Origin: Mugil cephalus
Taxonomy: Eukaryota; Chordata; Actinopteri; Mugiliformes; Mugilidae
Assembly: GCF_022458985.1 (NCBI RefSeq)
Contig: NC_061790.1
Location: 17,650,397 to 17,714,396 of the forward strand
Direction: 5' to 3'
Length of the DNA: 64,000 bases
Below the pieces are notes generated by a model, which ran no database searches, was not told the origin of the DNA, and saw nothing but the letters and a program-made list of their open reading frames with translations. Below, piece by piece: positions 50,264 through 63,563 of this stretch (its first letter is position 1; the number at the start of each line of letters is the position of its first letter). The position numbers were made by a program, and so were the translations under genes.

Positions 50264-50622
50264 TGACTGTATATACTATGGACAAACCCATCGTGACATC
50301 ACCCATTGGATTCTGAACCTCAAAAATGAAGCCCGAAGTGGGCGGAGCCAATTTGGATGAGCTTTACTCCACCCACACGCGGATACTCCACATATGGATA
50401 TAGGAGGTTGTGTCGGACCTTGAGAACCACCCCCCAAAAAAAACGTTTTGGTCTCAATGGTTTAGTCACTATTCATGACAACTGTACGGGGGGCGAATGT
50501 TTTTCCAACTCGTTCATTTAATTTTTATCAAGGTTTAGGCTCCACCCACTTTCGGACTTCATTTTCGAGGTCCTGAATCCAATGGGTGACTTTACGATGG
50601 GTTTGCCTATAGTATACACAGC
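50264..50622. mobile_element. Fold-back (MITE-like) element with ~85-bp inverted arms
   Basis: The left arm 50264-50349 (gactgtatatactatggaca ... gtgggcggagcc) is the imperfect reverse complement of the right arm 50538-50622 (ggctccacccactttcggac ... agtatacacagc). The loop is about 190 bp. There is no coding potential. Confidence 0.75.
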
Positions 50623-51339
50623 CACTGGTCCTAGTCCCAATTAAAGTGGCATTGAGCGCGCACATGTTGAAGTACCCTAACCCTCCTTGTCCACGCCCCA
50701 TTTCTTCTTCTTCTTTTTTAATGGTGGCTGGTAAACAAGTGTTAGGTTTATTACTGCCACCATCTGGTTTGGAGTATGAAGCTGGGCAGTTTACAAATTT
50801 AGGTTAAATTCTATGACAATCCCTGTGCTGTGCAAAAACCTAAATATAGTCATATAAACCACACCCACAGATTTAATGATTTCATCCCTGGTGGAAATGG
50901 ATGAATATTTCAGCGACATCTCCACTTTGCTCCCAAACATCTGTCCAAACTTTGATTTGTAGCACATCCTTCATAATTCTTAAGTAACAGGAAATCTTGG
51001 AGATGCTGATTCACAATGGATATCTTTTTCTTAGGACCTCTGTGTTACGAGAGTTATTTACAGTGCAAATTAACAGTGCAATTATGACTTTACGGAGATG
51101 ACCGATTTGCACGGTGACCTCTGACATAGTTACAGATTACAGGAGGTGGGCCGCTGTTAGGTAGGCATGAAGTGGAGGAAGGCTGCCCACCCAAAAAGAA
51201 TAGAATAGAATATTCATTAACACACAGGATGAGGTGTTATGATCCCTTGTGCCATGATCTGAGTCAAAACTCCTTTAGAAGCCTAGTCCAACTGGAGAAC
51301 CGACCAGCAGACCAGCAGTCAGCTACCAACTAGCCTAGC

Positions 51340-51740
51340 CAGCAGCAGTAGGTAATAGAGATGATGGGACATGCGACTACACTTCAACCAACATCTCTCC
51401 CATCTGCCAATAAGAGAAATAAGATACCACCAGACACCAGTTACATAACCTAGTCCACAGCGACAGGTAATAAGAGGTGGTGGGACATGCAACTACACTT
51501 CAACCAACACCTCTCCCTTCTGCTAGGATCAGAAATAAAACACTAATAGACATCAGCTACTTAACCTAGCCACGGAATAAAAAACAAGAAAACACCAGCT
51601 AAATAGCTTAGCCAACAGCAGTAGGTAACAAATGATTGGACATGCGACTACACTTCAACCAACATCTCTCCCCTCTGCCAAGATCAGAAGTAACATACAA
51701 GAAAGCACCAGCTAACAAGTCTAGCCAACAACAGTGGGCA
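51340..51740. repeat. Imperfect minisatellite, about four units
   Basis: The phrase 'acatgcgactacacttcaac' plus 'caacatctctccc' recurs at about 51369, 51486 and 51642. The flanking 'agcagtaggtaa' phrase begins units at about 51344, 51459, 51617 and 51730. Periods vary between about 112 and 157 bp. Confidence 0.75.
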
Positions 51741-52254
51741 GTATGCAGCACATCATTGGGCTTTTCAAGTCAGCACCTCCCTTCACCTATGTTTCGTTAA
51801 GTTAGGCCCACGACACGTCAAGAAGTTAACAGTGAGCTCCAAATAGAATGCCCTTTAGTGTCATGATGCAGTGTACAACAAGGTTGGAGAGCTCCTCCTT
51901 TTCAGTGCAAAAATAATTTTCAATAAAGTATTATGACAGTTTCCCAGCATCACCTCTAAGTGTCGCCAAAGTATCAACAGCTTTAGATACGCACGTTTAA
52001 AATTGAAATAATGAGTCTGAAATGAGAATTACAATTAAACTTGTATTGTATGATTTTGATACGTTCAATGTAGTTCTTAAATTCAGTTTGAAACACAGGA
52101 AAGAAAGGTCAACCATTTAGCCTTATGGATAGGAAATTTTGCTATTAGATAATCAGATTAGTTAAGTGTTGAAATTTTCACTGCTTATTATAGTATAATA
52201 GTACATCCTTGGCTTCCAAATGAATTGGGTGGTTGGATTGTAGGGTGATATAAT

Positions 52255-52860
52255 TTAAAAAAAAAAAAAAATTCCAAAACAAAAATTGGGAAAATTGACA
52301 TAAAAAAGGTGCTTAATTGTTTCTTCTTTAGTGTTAAAAAATACACATTTGACATAAATTTTGATAAATCTTGACAGATGTGTTAGTTGGGTAAATGTGT
52401 ATAATTTTAAGTTGAACTTCTTTGATTTTATTGAAGATAGCATATTTATGAGGAAGGAACCATGTTGTTTTCTAATTAATATCAGAGAAAGAGGAGTTCC
52501 ATACAAATTTTCCTCTCGGCGTGTATCGCGTTCTTTTCCTGGGAAAAAAATGATTCTTTATAGGCTTATTGTTACAATGGTGACTCATAATGTTTATACC
52601 ATTAATGAAGAGGGGGAAGTCGACTTCTTCTGTCTCTTGCCTTTCAAAATGTCCTTTTATCAATTGGAGAATTCCACTGGGAATAGCTTTTATCACCATT
52701 TGATATTCTTTATAAGTAACCGGCAAGATTTTGGATCTGAGAAATTCTTCATAACTTCACCACCTTCACCATTTTGTAAATCTTCCAGGTGAATTATTTT
52801 TATGTCAATCCAGGGTTTCAGGTATAGTGACATGTCTTTCCTTGTTATGAATTTGTTGTT
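52255..52860 (-). mobile_element. L1/Tx1-type LINE fragment (antisense)
   Basis: The minus strand encodes pieces of an ORF2 C-terminal region: MPVTYKEYQMVIKAIPSGIL, FINGINIMSHHCNNKPIKNH and RGKFVWNS (52472-52726), then CVFFNTKEETIKHLFY (52270-52330). This is the pattern of the region after the reverse transcriptase in fish L1-like elements. Frames are interrupted. Confidence 0.65.
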
Positions 52861-52965
52861 TCGGATTTGAGCATCAAAATTGTCTTTTGGGAAGAGGCAG
52901 GGCTTGACGTCAGTAGTTGTAATGGAATTGTACTAAATGCTTTCTCAAGTTTGGACCAGCTGTGA

Positions 52966-53036
52966 TGGGGTGTTTGGGACTGCACTGTGGTGTGGTGGTT
53001 AGCGCTGATGCCTCACAGCAAGAAGGTTCATGGTTC
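52966..53036 (+). mobile_element. SINE head fragment
   Basis: 'actgcactgtggtgtggtgg' then 'ttagcgctgatgcctcacag' repeats the tRNA-like head seen at 30383. The body is absent. It lies about 160 bp before duplication copy B begins. Confidence 0.6.
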
Positions 53037-54841
53037 TAATATACACACAAAATACAAACAACAGATAGTAAGAAAAAAAACAACAACAGACAAACGAGGA
53101 TTGAAGAGCAAAATGACCATGAGTAGTGTCCACATTAACATCAACCATTACACCTGCCCTCCGAGAGACAGAGGCAAAGCAAAAATAATAAAAAAAAAGT
53201 GTTTTAATATTGTGACTGGTGGCAGCAGAGAGTAGTTTTACTTATTCTACAGATTGTGACTCTCATAAATTTCTACTACTATGTGAACGAATGGAAGGGT
53301 TAGATGCAGAGATTTTATTTTATTTATTTATTTATTTTACCACAAGGAATCATTAAAGAAAACAAAAAAATACTGTATGTATGTCTCATTGTGTTCTGTG
53401 CGAATGTAAATGTTTTGTATTTTAGCTTTTTTTTTTAATCTGTACTCAGGTAATATTACACTACTTGGTTTGACAACATAAATTTCAGTTTCAAATAGAA
53501 AGTATCTGAACAGAATGTGGAGGAGAAGCTGATGGCTGATCACAGTAAGGTTTTAGATCTTGTCACTTATCACAGGAGGATATCAACATCGAACTGAATT
53601 TCTCAACACAGTGGGTTTATGAATGCACCCCACTGAAGTGAGTAACAATGATGTCACGGTGCATTTCAGCACAACGCTGATATCAGCTGTGTCAGAAGCA
53701 TTAAGGAAGAGGAGATATGCACTTATTACAGTATATGGTCTTTGTAATGTCATGTTAGAATTATCCGCATACACACACAGCCTTTCTTGAGATGGTGCTG
53801 ACTCAAAGCTGTACTTGTTGCTCACATCACCTACAACAACAAACCTGCTTGTTATAGTTAAATTGATGATGCACAAATTTACCTAGTACTCTCATTGATC
53901 CTAGAGTCATTATGCAAATCCATCAACCAAATAGATCTGGATGACGGAATTTTGCAACTAAAACACGACAAAAAATGGTCTTTTATGTAGATGACCAGGT
54001 AAAGAGGCTTGATGTTTTAACTGTGCAAATTATATTACTGATGAGCAAGAGCAATATAGCATAATCCTGAACAACCTCTCAGATTGCTGGTGGTGTCCAC
54101 CGATTCCTCCTATTGCCTCAGATAAAACAAGGAATGTATGGTCTTAGGAATTCCCCAACGACTGGAGTCCCTCCGCTCACTGTTGTTCTCACTTCGACTA
54201 GAAGCATTTCAATTTTAAAATTTGTGATGTCAGACAAACTGATCCAGCTGAGCGATCAGCTACTACGATATTTATCTCGCAGACAGAAATATTTTTAACA
54301 TTGCACCAGACCACAAAGTCAGATGGCTTTTCAAATGTTTTAATTATAATTACCAACATGATTTCATTAATCACCAACACACAAAAAATCAATGATCGTT
54401 TCTGCTTTCAGATGAGGAACAGATATATAACATATTACATATAAACATATTGTCAGTGGCAACATATACACAGCAAAACAAATGAAGTCATGCTAATAAA
54501 ATGCATGAAGATATGTCACATGCGTTAGGAACAAACATACTAACTTAAAGTAGCAGCAGAGGCTCCTTGATTAAAATAAAAAAACAAACAAACAAACAAA
54601 AAACAGAAGTAATTGCTGACACCTTTACCTGCTGGAACTAAATGAACTAAATGAGAATAAAAGGATCATCCAGACCAGCCACACTGTGAGTAAACAAGAT
54701 CTATGTTAGACAGCCTTGTCTCGCTGATTTGAGTTGCAAAGTAAACCAAAAGAAGGATTTGCATTGTCGATTTTTTTTTTCATTTGTTTTTGATTTCCCG
54801 CAGTGTTTGACAGCCTTTACACAAGCTTGTCCAAACCCGGT

Positions 54842-57800
54842 CTACTTGAAGACCTTCCAGTGCTGGTGCTCTACAACAAAAGTAAAAATGTGGTCCATTA
54901 CAATATATGAAAGCAACCAATGAGCTGGAAAAAATAATTTTTCAGAAACCAGTTCTTACCCTCGTCCCTCTGTTGTGTCGCTATTCCTAACATTGACCAT
55001 ACCTGTAAAGATACATCTCTGAAATGAGTACACTAAAATAGCATCAAGCATTTATTTTCAGAGGCAACTGTTAAGTTCAATGTTGGTAATTGTTTACAAT
55101 GTTTTGGGTTTCTAACTTTCAGACTCTTCACTTCAGTCATATCAAGCTATATTTGTTCAAGATGTCCAGCAATAGGAAGCTTGCGTTCCTTACATAAGGA
55201 CATTGCTATTATACTTTCTTGAACATGTAGAGGAATGTGAAAATATGTCCTTTTGGGATCATTAACTGACACAGAGACGACATGAACCGGCCTTTAAAGG
55301 TGACAATTTATCCAGTTATCTGTATATATTAAAAGAGGGATTTGATTAAAATGTTGAATATTGAGAAGTACATACCTTTTTGTCCAAAAGTGTTCCAAAC
55401 ACCAATATGAAGAAACCCTTTATAAAGAAACACAGAGTAAAGTCAACTATGAAGGGTTCAGTCGTAACAGACTAGCTCACTATTTGTACTACCTACATTA
55501 TTTAATGGATCCAAATCTATTATATAGATTATTTCATTAGTAAATACTGAATTTGTACCTGCAGTGAGTTGGACAATGCAAATGCAATATGGATTCCTCT
55601 GATGTTTGGGATGGCTAATGTTCCGACTCCCAGAGCCCAAGTTAATCCAAAAAACGGTGTGAGCACAGTCAAACTCCTGGCAATGACCACAACAACATGA
55701 CTCTCAGCTGTTTGTGCAGCATCAATCCCCACCCTTCTCACAATTTTATATATCACCACAGCAATGATTAAGAGGTTTATCAGCACTATTGACAGCACAG
55801 GTATCACAAATGCCAGTAGAGCCCTTGACTCATCCCACTTAAGCCAGCAGGACCCGGTACTTTGGATGTATTCATCTTTGGGTGCAGTTACAGCTATGGT
55901 GGTGGTTGCAATGATGATGGGTGCCCCATATCCTAGAGAGAACCCAATAGCCAACATAGATGTTTGAGACAAACCCCCTTCAAAGACAGTGAGGGTGCGG
56001 TAGAGCAACAGCAGACCTGATGCTAACATCCAGAAGAAGAGGGATAAGTAGAAAAAATGGATAGAAAATGTAACTGCAGTGCATTCTAGGATGTTCATTT
56101 CCTCCACCTCTGAAATGACTGCTCCGATGATAAACCAAATGTCTGCAATCAGAAGAGACATTGCAATGTTAACAATGGAAACATGACGCAGGTAAGACGT
56201 GTTGTTTTTTCTTATTTGTCTCCATATGGTAGCTTCAACGATGAGACATATGACCAAGGAGCCGATGGATATGCCAACTCCAATGTAGGTTATATAGTCC
56301 AGGACAGTGTCATTGAAACCACTGGGTGACATAAGGATAGAGAAGGAGGTCAGATGGTTGCAGTTGCAGGTGACTGTTCCTTTCACACTGGATACCAACT
56401 CACAGCCCTGGTCATCCCATCCTCCAAGACAATCAAACAAGCTGAAGTTCCAGAAAACACATTTAGGATTGTCAAGAGTGTTGTTAATGACATCAAATGA
56501 GAGTGAGATATTATTGATGGTGCCACTGGACTGAACAAGTACAACCCTTCCATTGATAATGTTGAGGGATGAATTGCCTTCGTCTCTTGCAGGGAGTACA
56601 TTGTGCATTGAGGAAAATGTTATAACAGTGATTGACTTATTTCCTCCATCAGACTCTGGTATGTCTATCTCAACTGAAGAATTGAAGTCAGCACAGAAAG
56701 TGTCTATGAATATAGTTTTGTTTAAGATAATAGAAGGAGTATCAATGTCAAAAGTGCCATTGGTAAGGCCTAATGTTATATTCTCAAGAGACTGCAACAA
56801 CAATGAGCTGACACTTTCAGCGGTGGAGTCGTTATTTGTTGATGACATGGTTCTGGTGTTCAGAGAGTTCCATGACTTTCTGGCCCCATCTGTGGTGAGG
56901 GCACCTACAGTTAACAGCACATCCTAAATAGAAAGAAAAGAAAGTATTAAATCTAGAATCATTTACTAGTTACAACATTTAATCCAAGCAGACTAAGTCA
57001 CTTACCTCCATTGAAGTTCTGCTTATTGAGATATTTAAAGATAATGATGTGTTGGCTACGTTTCTGAGTATTTGAACAATGGACCTGATGGTAGCAGTAG
57101 AATTAGTCACGTTCTGAGTAAAATTGACAGTGGTGTTGCTGACCTCATCCAAAAATTCTGGCAGTGAATTTTTATTAAGGGACTGTGAAAGTAGAAAATT
57201 AACATTTTATGGATTATGTCAAGAATCCATTTAAAGTTGGAAAATTCAATTACAATGTCTAGAGATTTTGAACCCAGACTTCCATTACTGGGTTAAACAA
57301 TTGTTTAAATGAGTATAGCGTAATCAATGTTGCATATTCTGTAATTTACCTATTTATTGTACACTGAGCATAAGACATTTAGTGAACTGTGTCATTTTAA
57401 TGTTTACTGAAGCAACAACTTTTTTTAATAATAAAAAGTGAAGAACTGAGGCTGAAGGAAGGCCCCAGCTAACGCCATCATCTGGTGACAGAAACAGCTG
57501 GAGAACTGGATCACCTGAGACTGCACAAAGAGCTCCTGAACAAGTTTAATGATGCAGTTGTCTTGGCGATCTTCAAATTTTCCATTTTCCTTACAAACTG
57601 CTGTCTTCTCTCCCACCTTGTCTGGTTCACATGGTGCAACAGCTGTTTGACCTTCAGTTGCATTTCCAAATTCTTCATCAAACAAACACACAAATTCTAG
57701 AGGGAAAGAAAGAGGTTTTGAGGTCAGTGCTTGTAGTAACAGGAAAACATATCTGGACCCGATTTGTATTAAATATGCTTTAACATTTGGGTCAGCACTC

Positions 57801-60800
57801 ACCATCTTTTGAAAATGTCACTTTTATCTCTTTTTTATATTCTGGATAATCAGTTGATTGACAAGTGAGCTTTCTTTCCTGGTTTGTTGTACAGTTATTA
57901 GGGGCCTTAACCGAATAAGTAATGGTTTGTTTTTTTTCAGCTGACAAGTTCAGAAACTGAACCTTGTAAGGACTGTTGACAGAGCACTCCACTTGCACAG
58001 GTCCATCCGCACACTTCACATTAGCTTGGAGTGGTTTCACTTGGACTCGTGACTCGTGACTTGCACAGGTGACTCGCTGAAAGTGATGGATCCATTGGAC
58101 TTCTCTCGGAACACTGAACCGTCTTTCCGTATCAGCTTGCATTCATAAAGTCCTAGAATCAATGAAGCCAGTGTTACTGAAACAACAAAATGGCCATTTT
58201 TTTCCACTAGGGTTGTTGGAATACTGTTTGGTTGTCCTTTCAGTTAAATTCAATTCACACAAATGGAGTTACACTCTGCCATAACCTAAAACTCTAAACT
58301 AAAAGACAGTTTTAGACTAGATAGCCATCTGCTGCTGCAGCATGTTAAGCCTCACATAACCACACCCTTAACCACTTTAATATGAATGGTGCTCTAACAA
58401 AGCCATTGTTGATCAGAGGCTCCTGTCTCAAGGTGTGAATGGGGTTAGCGACAGAAGTTAAGACTGGATTGTAAATTGATGGCAGATTATATCTCAGTTC
58501 ACCACCTCTGTTTTTCCAATCTAACACACGTCTTCCTTGACATCTGTGCATTTGTGGATTGGTTTCTCCAATGTAAAAGTCAGTAATTCATTACCAGCCG
58601 TTAATGGCAATTAGTGGCACTGGTTCTGGTGCCTACAGAAACTAGTCAAGCAAGTTTCTGATGGGTTTTACCCACAGATTTTCCTATTTAAACCTCAACT
58701 TCCCACCAGTCTCTTAGAACTGAATAAGCTACTCAGATGAGGGGTGAAACTCAAATCTTCTCAAAACTCTACAAGTCCAGTTGCCTTTTTTTAAATGCCT
58801 TTTGAGTTATATATAAAAATATAAGTCAGACATTATAATCATATTCGATTTGGGTCTTACCAATGTCAGTTCTGAAGAATCTTGACACAGTTAATGTTGC
58901 TGATCCGTTCTGTCTCAAAAATCTGTGGTCACTATCTTCAAGTATGAGATTGCCATCACGTGTCCACTCAGCAGTCCAGTTTGTCCCAAAATTAATCCCC
59001 GCTGGTGGAAGGCTGCAGTTTACAGTCATAGTATTATTAAAGAAGAATTCTTTTGGAGAAAACGTCAAGGATGCTGTACCTGGATGGACAAAGAACATCA
59101 CACAATTACCATAAAACCATCCAACACAAAGACTATACACATGAAAATAATCACAAATGTATAAAACTGCCTTACTGTCAAATATTACAGAGTAATTCTG
59201 TTCTGTCAACTCTGTAAATAATCCAGATATAAGTGCTGCAATTTCTGGTTCTTGTAAAGATGTAGCACTGACATTAAAGTTAGCAATGGTGCTTCCGTTC
59301 CTGTAATACACAAATGAATACCAATAAAAATCCATAAAAGCAGTGACAGTGTCAGTAAATTATGACCACATTACATCTGATCTGGAACCATGATGCTGAT
59401 CTATATTTGTTACACACAAAAAGTGTTTAGACCAAGTTTTAGTTGACACTACCTTTAAAATACATGACTGACTTCTGCCCTGTCCCTTTTCTATTTAACA
59501 TTAACTTAAAGATGCAGTGTGTAGGTTGCAACCAACAGAATGTCCCTGAATCACATCTACCTTTCCAAGTGTGCAGAAGAAACTAAGGTGATTGTCGCTT
59601 CAAAAAAGGCCAACTCTGTAGCTGCAGACAATAACACATGTAATAAAATAACACTATATTTGAAAAAAGTATTTGATAAAAGTACTTACTGAAATGAGAT
59701 TAACGTTGCGGACTGGAAAGTTGAGATGTGTTTCTTACACTGGTTTTGAATCTATTTGAGAGATTAGCATATCAAGCCAGAATTAATCACATTCATTGAA
59801 TCAACACTGTGACATCACTGAGTGATATAGACAGAAAAAAAGCCTTAACACTTACTGACTTATCAATGTCTTGGAAAACTTTACTGCTTTGATTGTTGTA
59901 TGAGGGGCTGAAATCCATGTTCAGGGTAAGACTAAAGTTCCTCACTTCAGGTGTATCAAAGATGAGACAGTTAAACATTACATAATATAGATAGAAGGAC
60001 ATTTACATTTTTATTGGCCTAGCACATGTTCAGCATTTTTACAGATTCCTGTATTTCCTTATTTTTGCTTCTTCTATGACTGTTGTGTCACTCCGACTTT
60101 CTCTCTGGAGATCAATAAAAGCACATATTATTTGTCAATTGCGCTCAAAAACGTTTCAGTCAATAACAATAAAGGATCAGACACTATCCTATATGCATGG
60201 AACTGCAATAACCTAAGGAATAAATAAACGTTTGTAAAGTTATGTATGTTAAAATGAACACAATTTTTCCTACATTTAGCTCCAAATACAAAATATATAT
60301 ATATTAAATCTAAATGTTAATGTTAAATATAAATATAAATGTTAATTCTAATTGTTAAATGTAGAGCTTGATGGAACAAAATTTTTTTAGCTAATATGCT
60401 AATCGATGCTGCCGTCCACCAGAATTACCAAAATAAAAGCTTCATTCTAAGCAGTTTTGTGATGAGACTGTGCCTCTGTCAGAGGTTTCTCTCTCTGTAC
60501 TGCTCTTCGCTGACTTACTGTGTGCATTTCCCCGATTCGTTGGAAAATGTTGGAGGAGCGATTTTTTGACTGAAATTCAGGCTTTCATCAACGCATCTAC
60601 ATGTTCAGGTGCAGCACAGCAACTCCTTCCAGCTCCGAACCATGACAGATCCGGTAAGTTTGTCCTCCAACTAGCGTGGAGGTAAAACTATCTACTTAAA
60701 ACTAGCAGCAGATGTAGCCGACTCTTTGCTACACTAGTTAGGGATCAACGTCCCTTTACGAAGCTTATTTGTTTTGATTCTGTAGCGCCGTACTGTCTGC

Positions 60801-63563
60801 TGAACATTTTCAGTCCACATCATCTTAAAGCAAACACGTCTATATGTGGACAGAAATGTTTCTTCAGGGCTTCACCTGCTCTGAACATGACTTTAAAGAC
60901 TGTGGTTCCTTGTGTAAGACCGTGACTGTGAAGGTTGGACTCAGCAGGTGCATTATCCAGGAGAAGAACAGCTACAGTTCAGCAAGTACATCGTGTCCAA
61001 ATTTCATGTGCCTCTTGAAAACTTAATGAGGGAAGACTGTCTTATTCGGAGGTTATGGGCACAACCAAAGGAGGTTTCAACAGAGCAGCAACAACGGCAG
61101 CCATGGTTACACACCCATTTTTTTATGAACTGCCATGAGTATTCTGGAAATAAAGCTTATTCTGTCACCTGATATTTAAAGTTGCGGGCTGATTATTTTC
61201 ATAAATTCAAAATGACCATGGGAGCCAAATAAGAGCAGCACTGCAATAATCTGAGTGTGTTGTCCCGTAGAGACAGTGCAGTGCATTGTTCAGAGCTGGC
61301 GGAGCCCTAAGGAGAAATTTCTGTCCAACTAAACTTGGAAAAAACTGTGTGTTCATTTTAACATGCACAACTTTACAAATGGCGCCCCATTGGAGCCTTG
61401 GCAATTTGAATGATACATCTGTTATTCATGGTTAGTGAAATGGCAAAATATCATATATTTACCCTTTTGTATAATTAATGTTCACTGAAAGAAAGATTAA
61501 TGAAATCGTATGTTTGTCAACAATGGAACCAAACATGCTGCCTACAGGATATTTCTAGATTATAGATCACACAAGATGGTGTTTTTGTATACTACATATT
61601 CCAGGAACTACGTTTTTGATCCAGCGTTTTCCAAGTAAAATCTTTTGAACAAAAGTTTCTCGTTTGTTAAAAATAAGAATTAGGCAAAAAAGTGAGGTCA
61701 AATATGTTTGTGACAGGTGCCTCGCTTCATGCATGTGGAAAGGTCAACTACCTGACTGCCATTACAAAAGCAAAAAATTCATTTATCTTCCTGTCTGATC
61801 TGTGATAGCAGATTCATCCAAGGCATGGTTGCATTGTACTGAATCTGAATATGATAATTGGCCGTATTAATCATTTACTGTGAGACAATACAGTGTTTTT
61901 GTGTGTGCATGTTCATTCATCCAGAATGTAACCAATAAATACAACTGTATCTGTAAATGCAATGGAACAATGATGTAGCCTAAATACTGTAGGTATAAGT
62001 GTGCAGTATAAGTACCTCCAGTACACACAGTGTGCGACACAACGGTGTACTATGTGACAGCCCTTAGTGCTACCTGTTTGACTGATGTTTGGCTGGCAGT
62101 ACTGTCCGTCATCTGGGATGCTGTTAATGCATCCACACGTTTTACCAACAATAGCGTCACAGGCTCCATATTTAATGCAGGTGTCATACGACCAAGCAAA
62201 GCTCTCTGCACATCTGCACTGGTCTCCAGTCATAGTTGATGAACACACTGAGAAGATAGTAGACACAGCAGCACACACCTCAACCATTGCTGTTAGAGTG
62301 ACGACACATCAAGCTTTTGTGAAACTACTGAGCAAAAAACAAAAAACAAAAAAAAAGGATATATATTTTACCTGTTGTGACATCACTGCTTGTGATTTCA
62401 CTTGTACAGTTGATTGTTATTGGAAAGCTGAGGTTGTTCAAAATCATTTGAAGAGTCTCCTCGTTAAAGACGCTGATAACAGCTTGGCGCTCATAATCAG
62501 TGAGAGCTAAAGTAGAAAGAGACATGATCAGACACTGTGTCAATATTGAACAGATCATCAGTAGCAAGGAAAGAAGAGATTCACTGATATGTATTTATTG
62601 CTCTAATAATCAGATCAAAGTTGTATAATAATCAGTCAGTTAGATAATAGTTGATGCACTAAAATGTGACTTACTTGCTCTTTTTTCTCTGACATGAATG
62701 GGGGATCCTTTTGTATTGTTTGCTTCCTGGAAAAGGCATCAGACTGTACAGATTAATAACTGCAACTAAAAACAAATCATCATCTACAAAGATAAGAGTA
62801 TGTTTAGTGATCAAATCCCATTACAGGGTATATACTTGAAGTTAATTTCAATAAATTTTTAAGACTTTTTCAAACTTCTTTTTAAAACCTCACGTCACAT
62901 CAAATTGTACCCACATACATCAGTGAGACTCTTAGTTTATAAAGACTATAGACTGTGACTATCATACGACCAGGTAATACCATTTAATTTTTATTATCAT
63001 TAAAACCACGTCTTCATTACTTGCTTTTTCAAAATAAAATTTGGTTAAATCATTTCAGTGTGGGTACTTAAATAAGTACTTTTTGAAGACTTTGAGCAGA
63101 TTTCAACAATAACGTGATAATAATGATAACCGTGATAATTTTGGTCACAACAATAATTAACCGTGAACTTGTGGTATGACATAGGGTGAGTTCGTAATAT
63201 GCACCAAGAGTGCCAGGGCTTACTCGGGGCACTCTCTGGTCTTTTGAAATGTTGTTTGTGCCTCTAAATTTCCATCCTGTACGTTCTGGCGTTCTCAGAG
63301 ACAATTAGAAGATTACTTATTAAGGATCTTAACTTCCCCAAAATTGAATGATCAGCTTGTAACACTTTTGAAGACCCCGCGGACACCCTGCATTAGTTTC
63401 AGTATCTCATGATATAAAACTCCAGCCTCTAGTGTTAGTACTGATTAATTCCTTCTCTCACCTCATAGAAGACATTCAGAGAGTCTCCATTTCCTTGATT
63501 CGCTTGAATGCAGCACATAGTCAGAAGAAAAACCACGTATCCTACAGCCTTTGGTAAAGCCAT
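54842..63563 (-). pseudogene. ADGRF duplicate: mucin exon lost and frameshifted, 7TM exon intact
   Basis: Exons matching the copy at 35226-45493: 63462-63563, 62675-62726, 62372-62506, 62074-62247, 59690-59751, 59176-59300, 58861-59079, 57803-58152, 57515-57696, 57006-57182, 55559-56923, 55376-55417, 54960-55002, 54842-54870. Splice sites are conserved. Two lesions stand out. First, the 33-bp and 2849-bp exons are gone; only the SEA-side end of the mucin exon survives (59856 to about 59944). Second, exon 57803-58152 is 17 bp longer than its partner (350 vs 333); reading from the conserved acceptor, the frame reaches TGA at 58037-58039. The GAIN/GPS/7TM exon (455 codons, CNCNHL|TSFSILM) stays open with few replacements, which fits a recent lesion. 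It could still make a secreted N-terminal fragment or be rescued by exon skipping, so 'pseudogene' is provisional. Confidence 0.72.
59945..61620. other. Unrelated DNA replacing the mucin region in copy B
   Basis: Homology to copy A stops at about 59950 and resumes at about 61620. The segment is AT-rich at 60000-60400. At 60470-61170 it has features of a small plus-strand transcription unit: ATGACAGATCCG directly followed by gtaagt at about 60654, an acceptor-like 'ttgattctgtag' near 60785, an open stretch 60948-61172 (QFSKYIVSKFHVPLENLMRE) and AATAAA at 61149-61154. I do not recognise the protein. It may be a captured gene fragment. Confidence 0.45.

Noticed and set aside
52361..52792. 143-codon plus-strand frame
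   Set aside because: It is the complement of an L1/Tx1-type LINE whose meaningful reading is on the minus strand.
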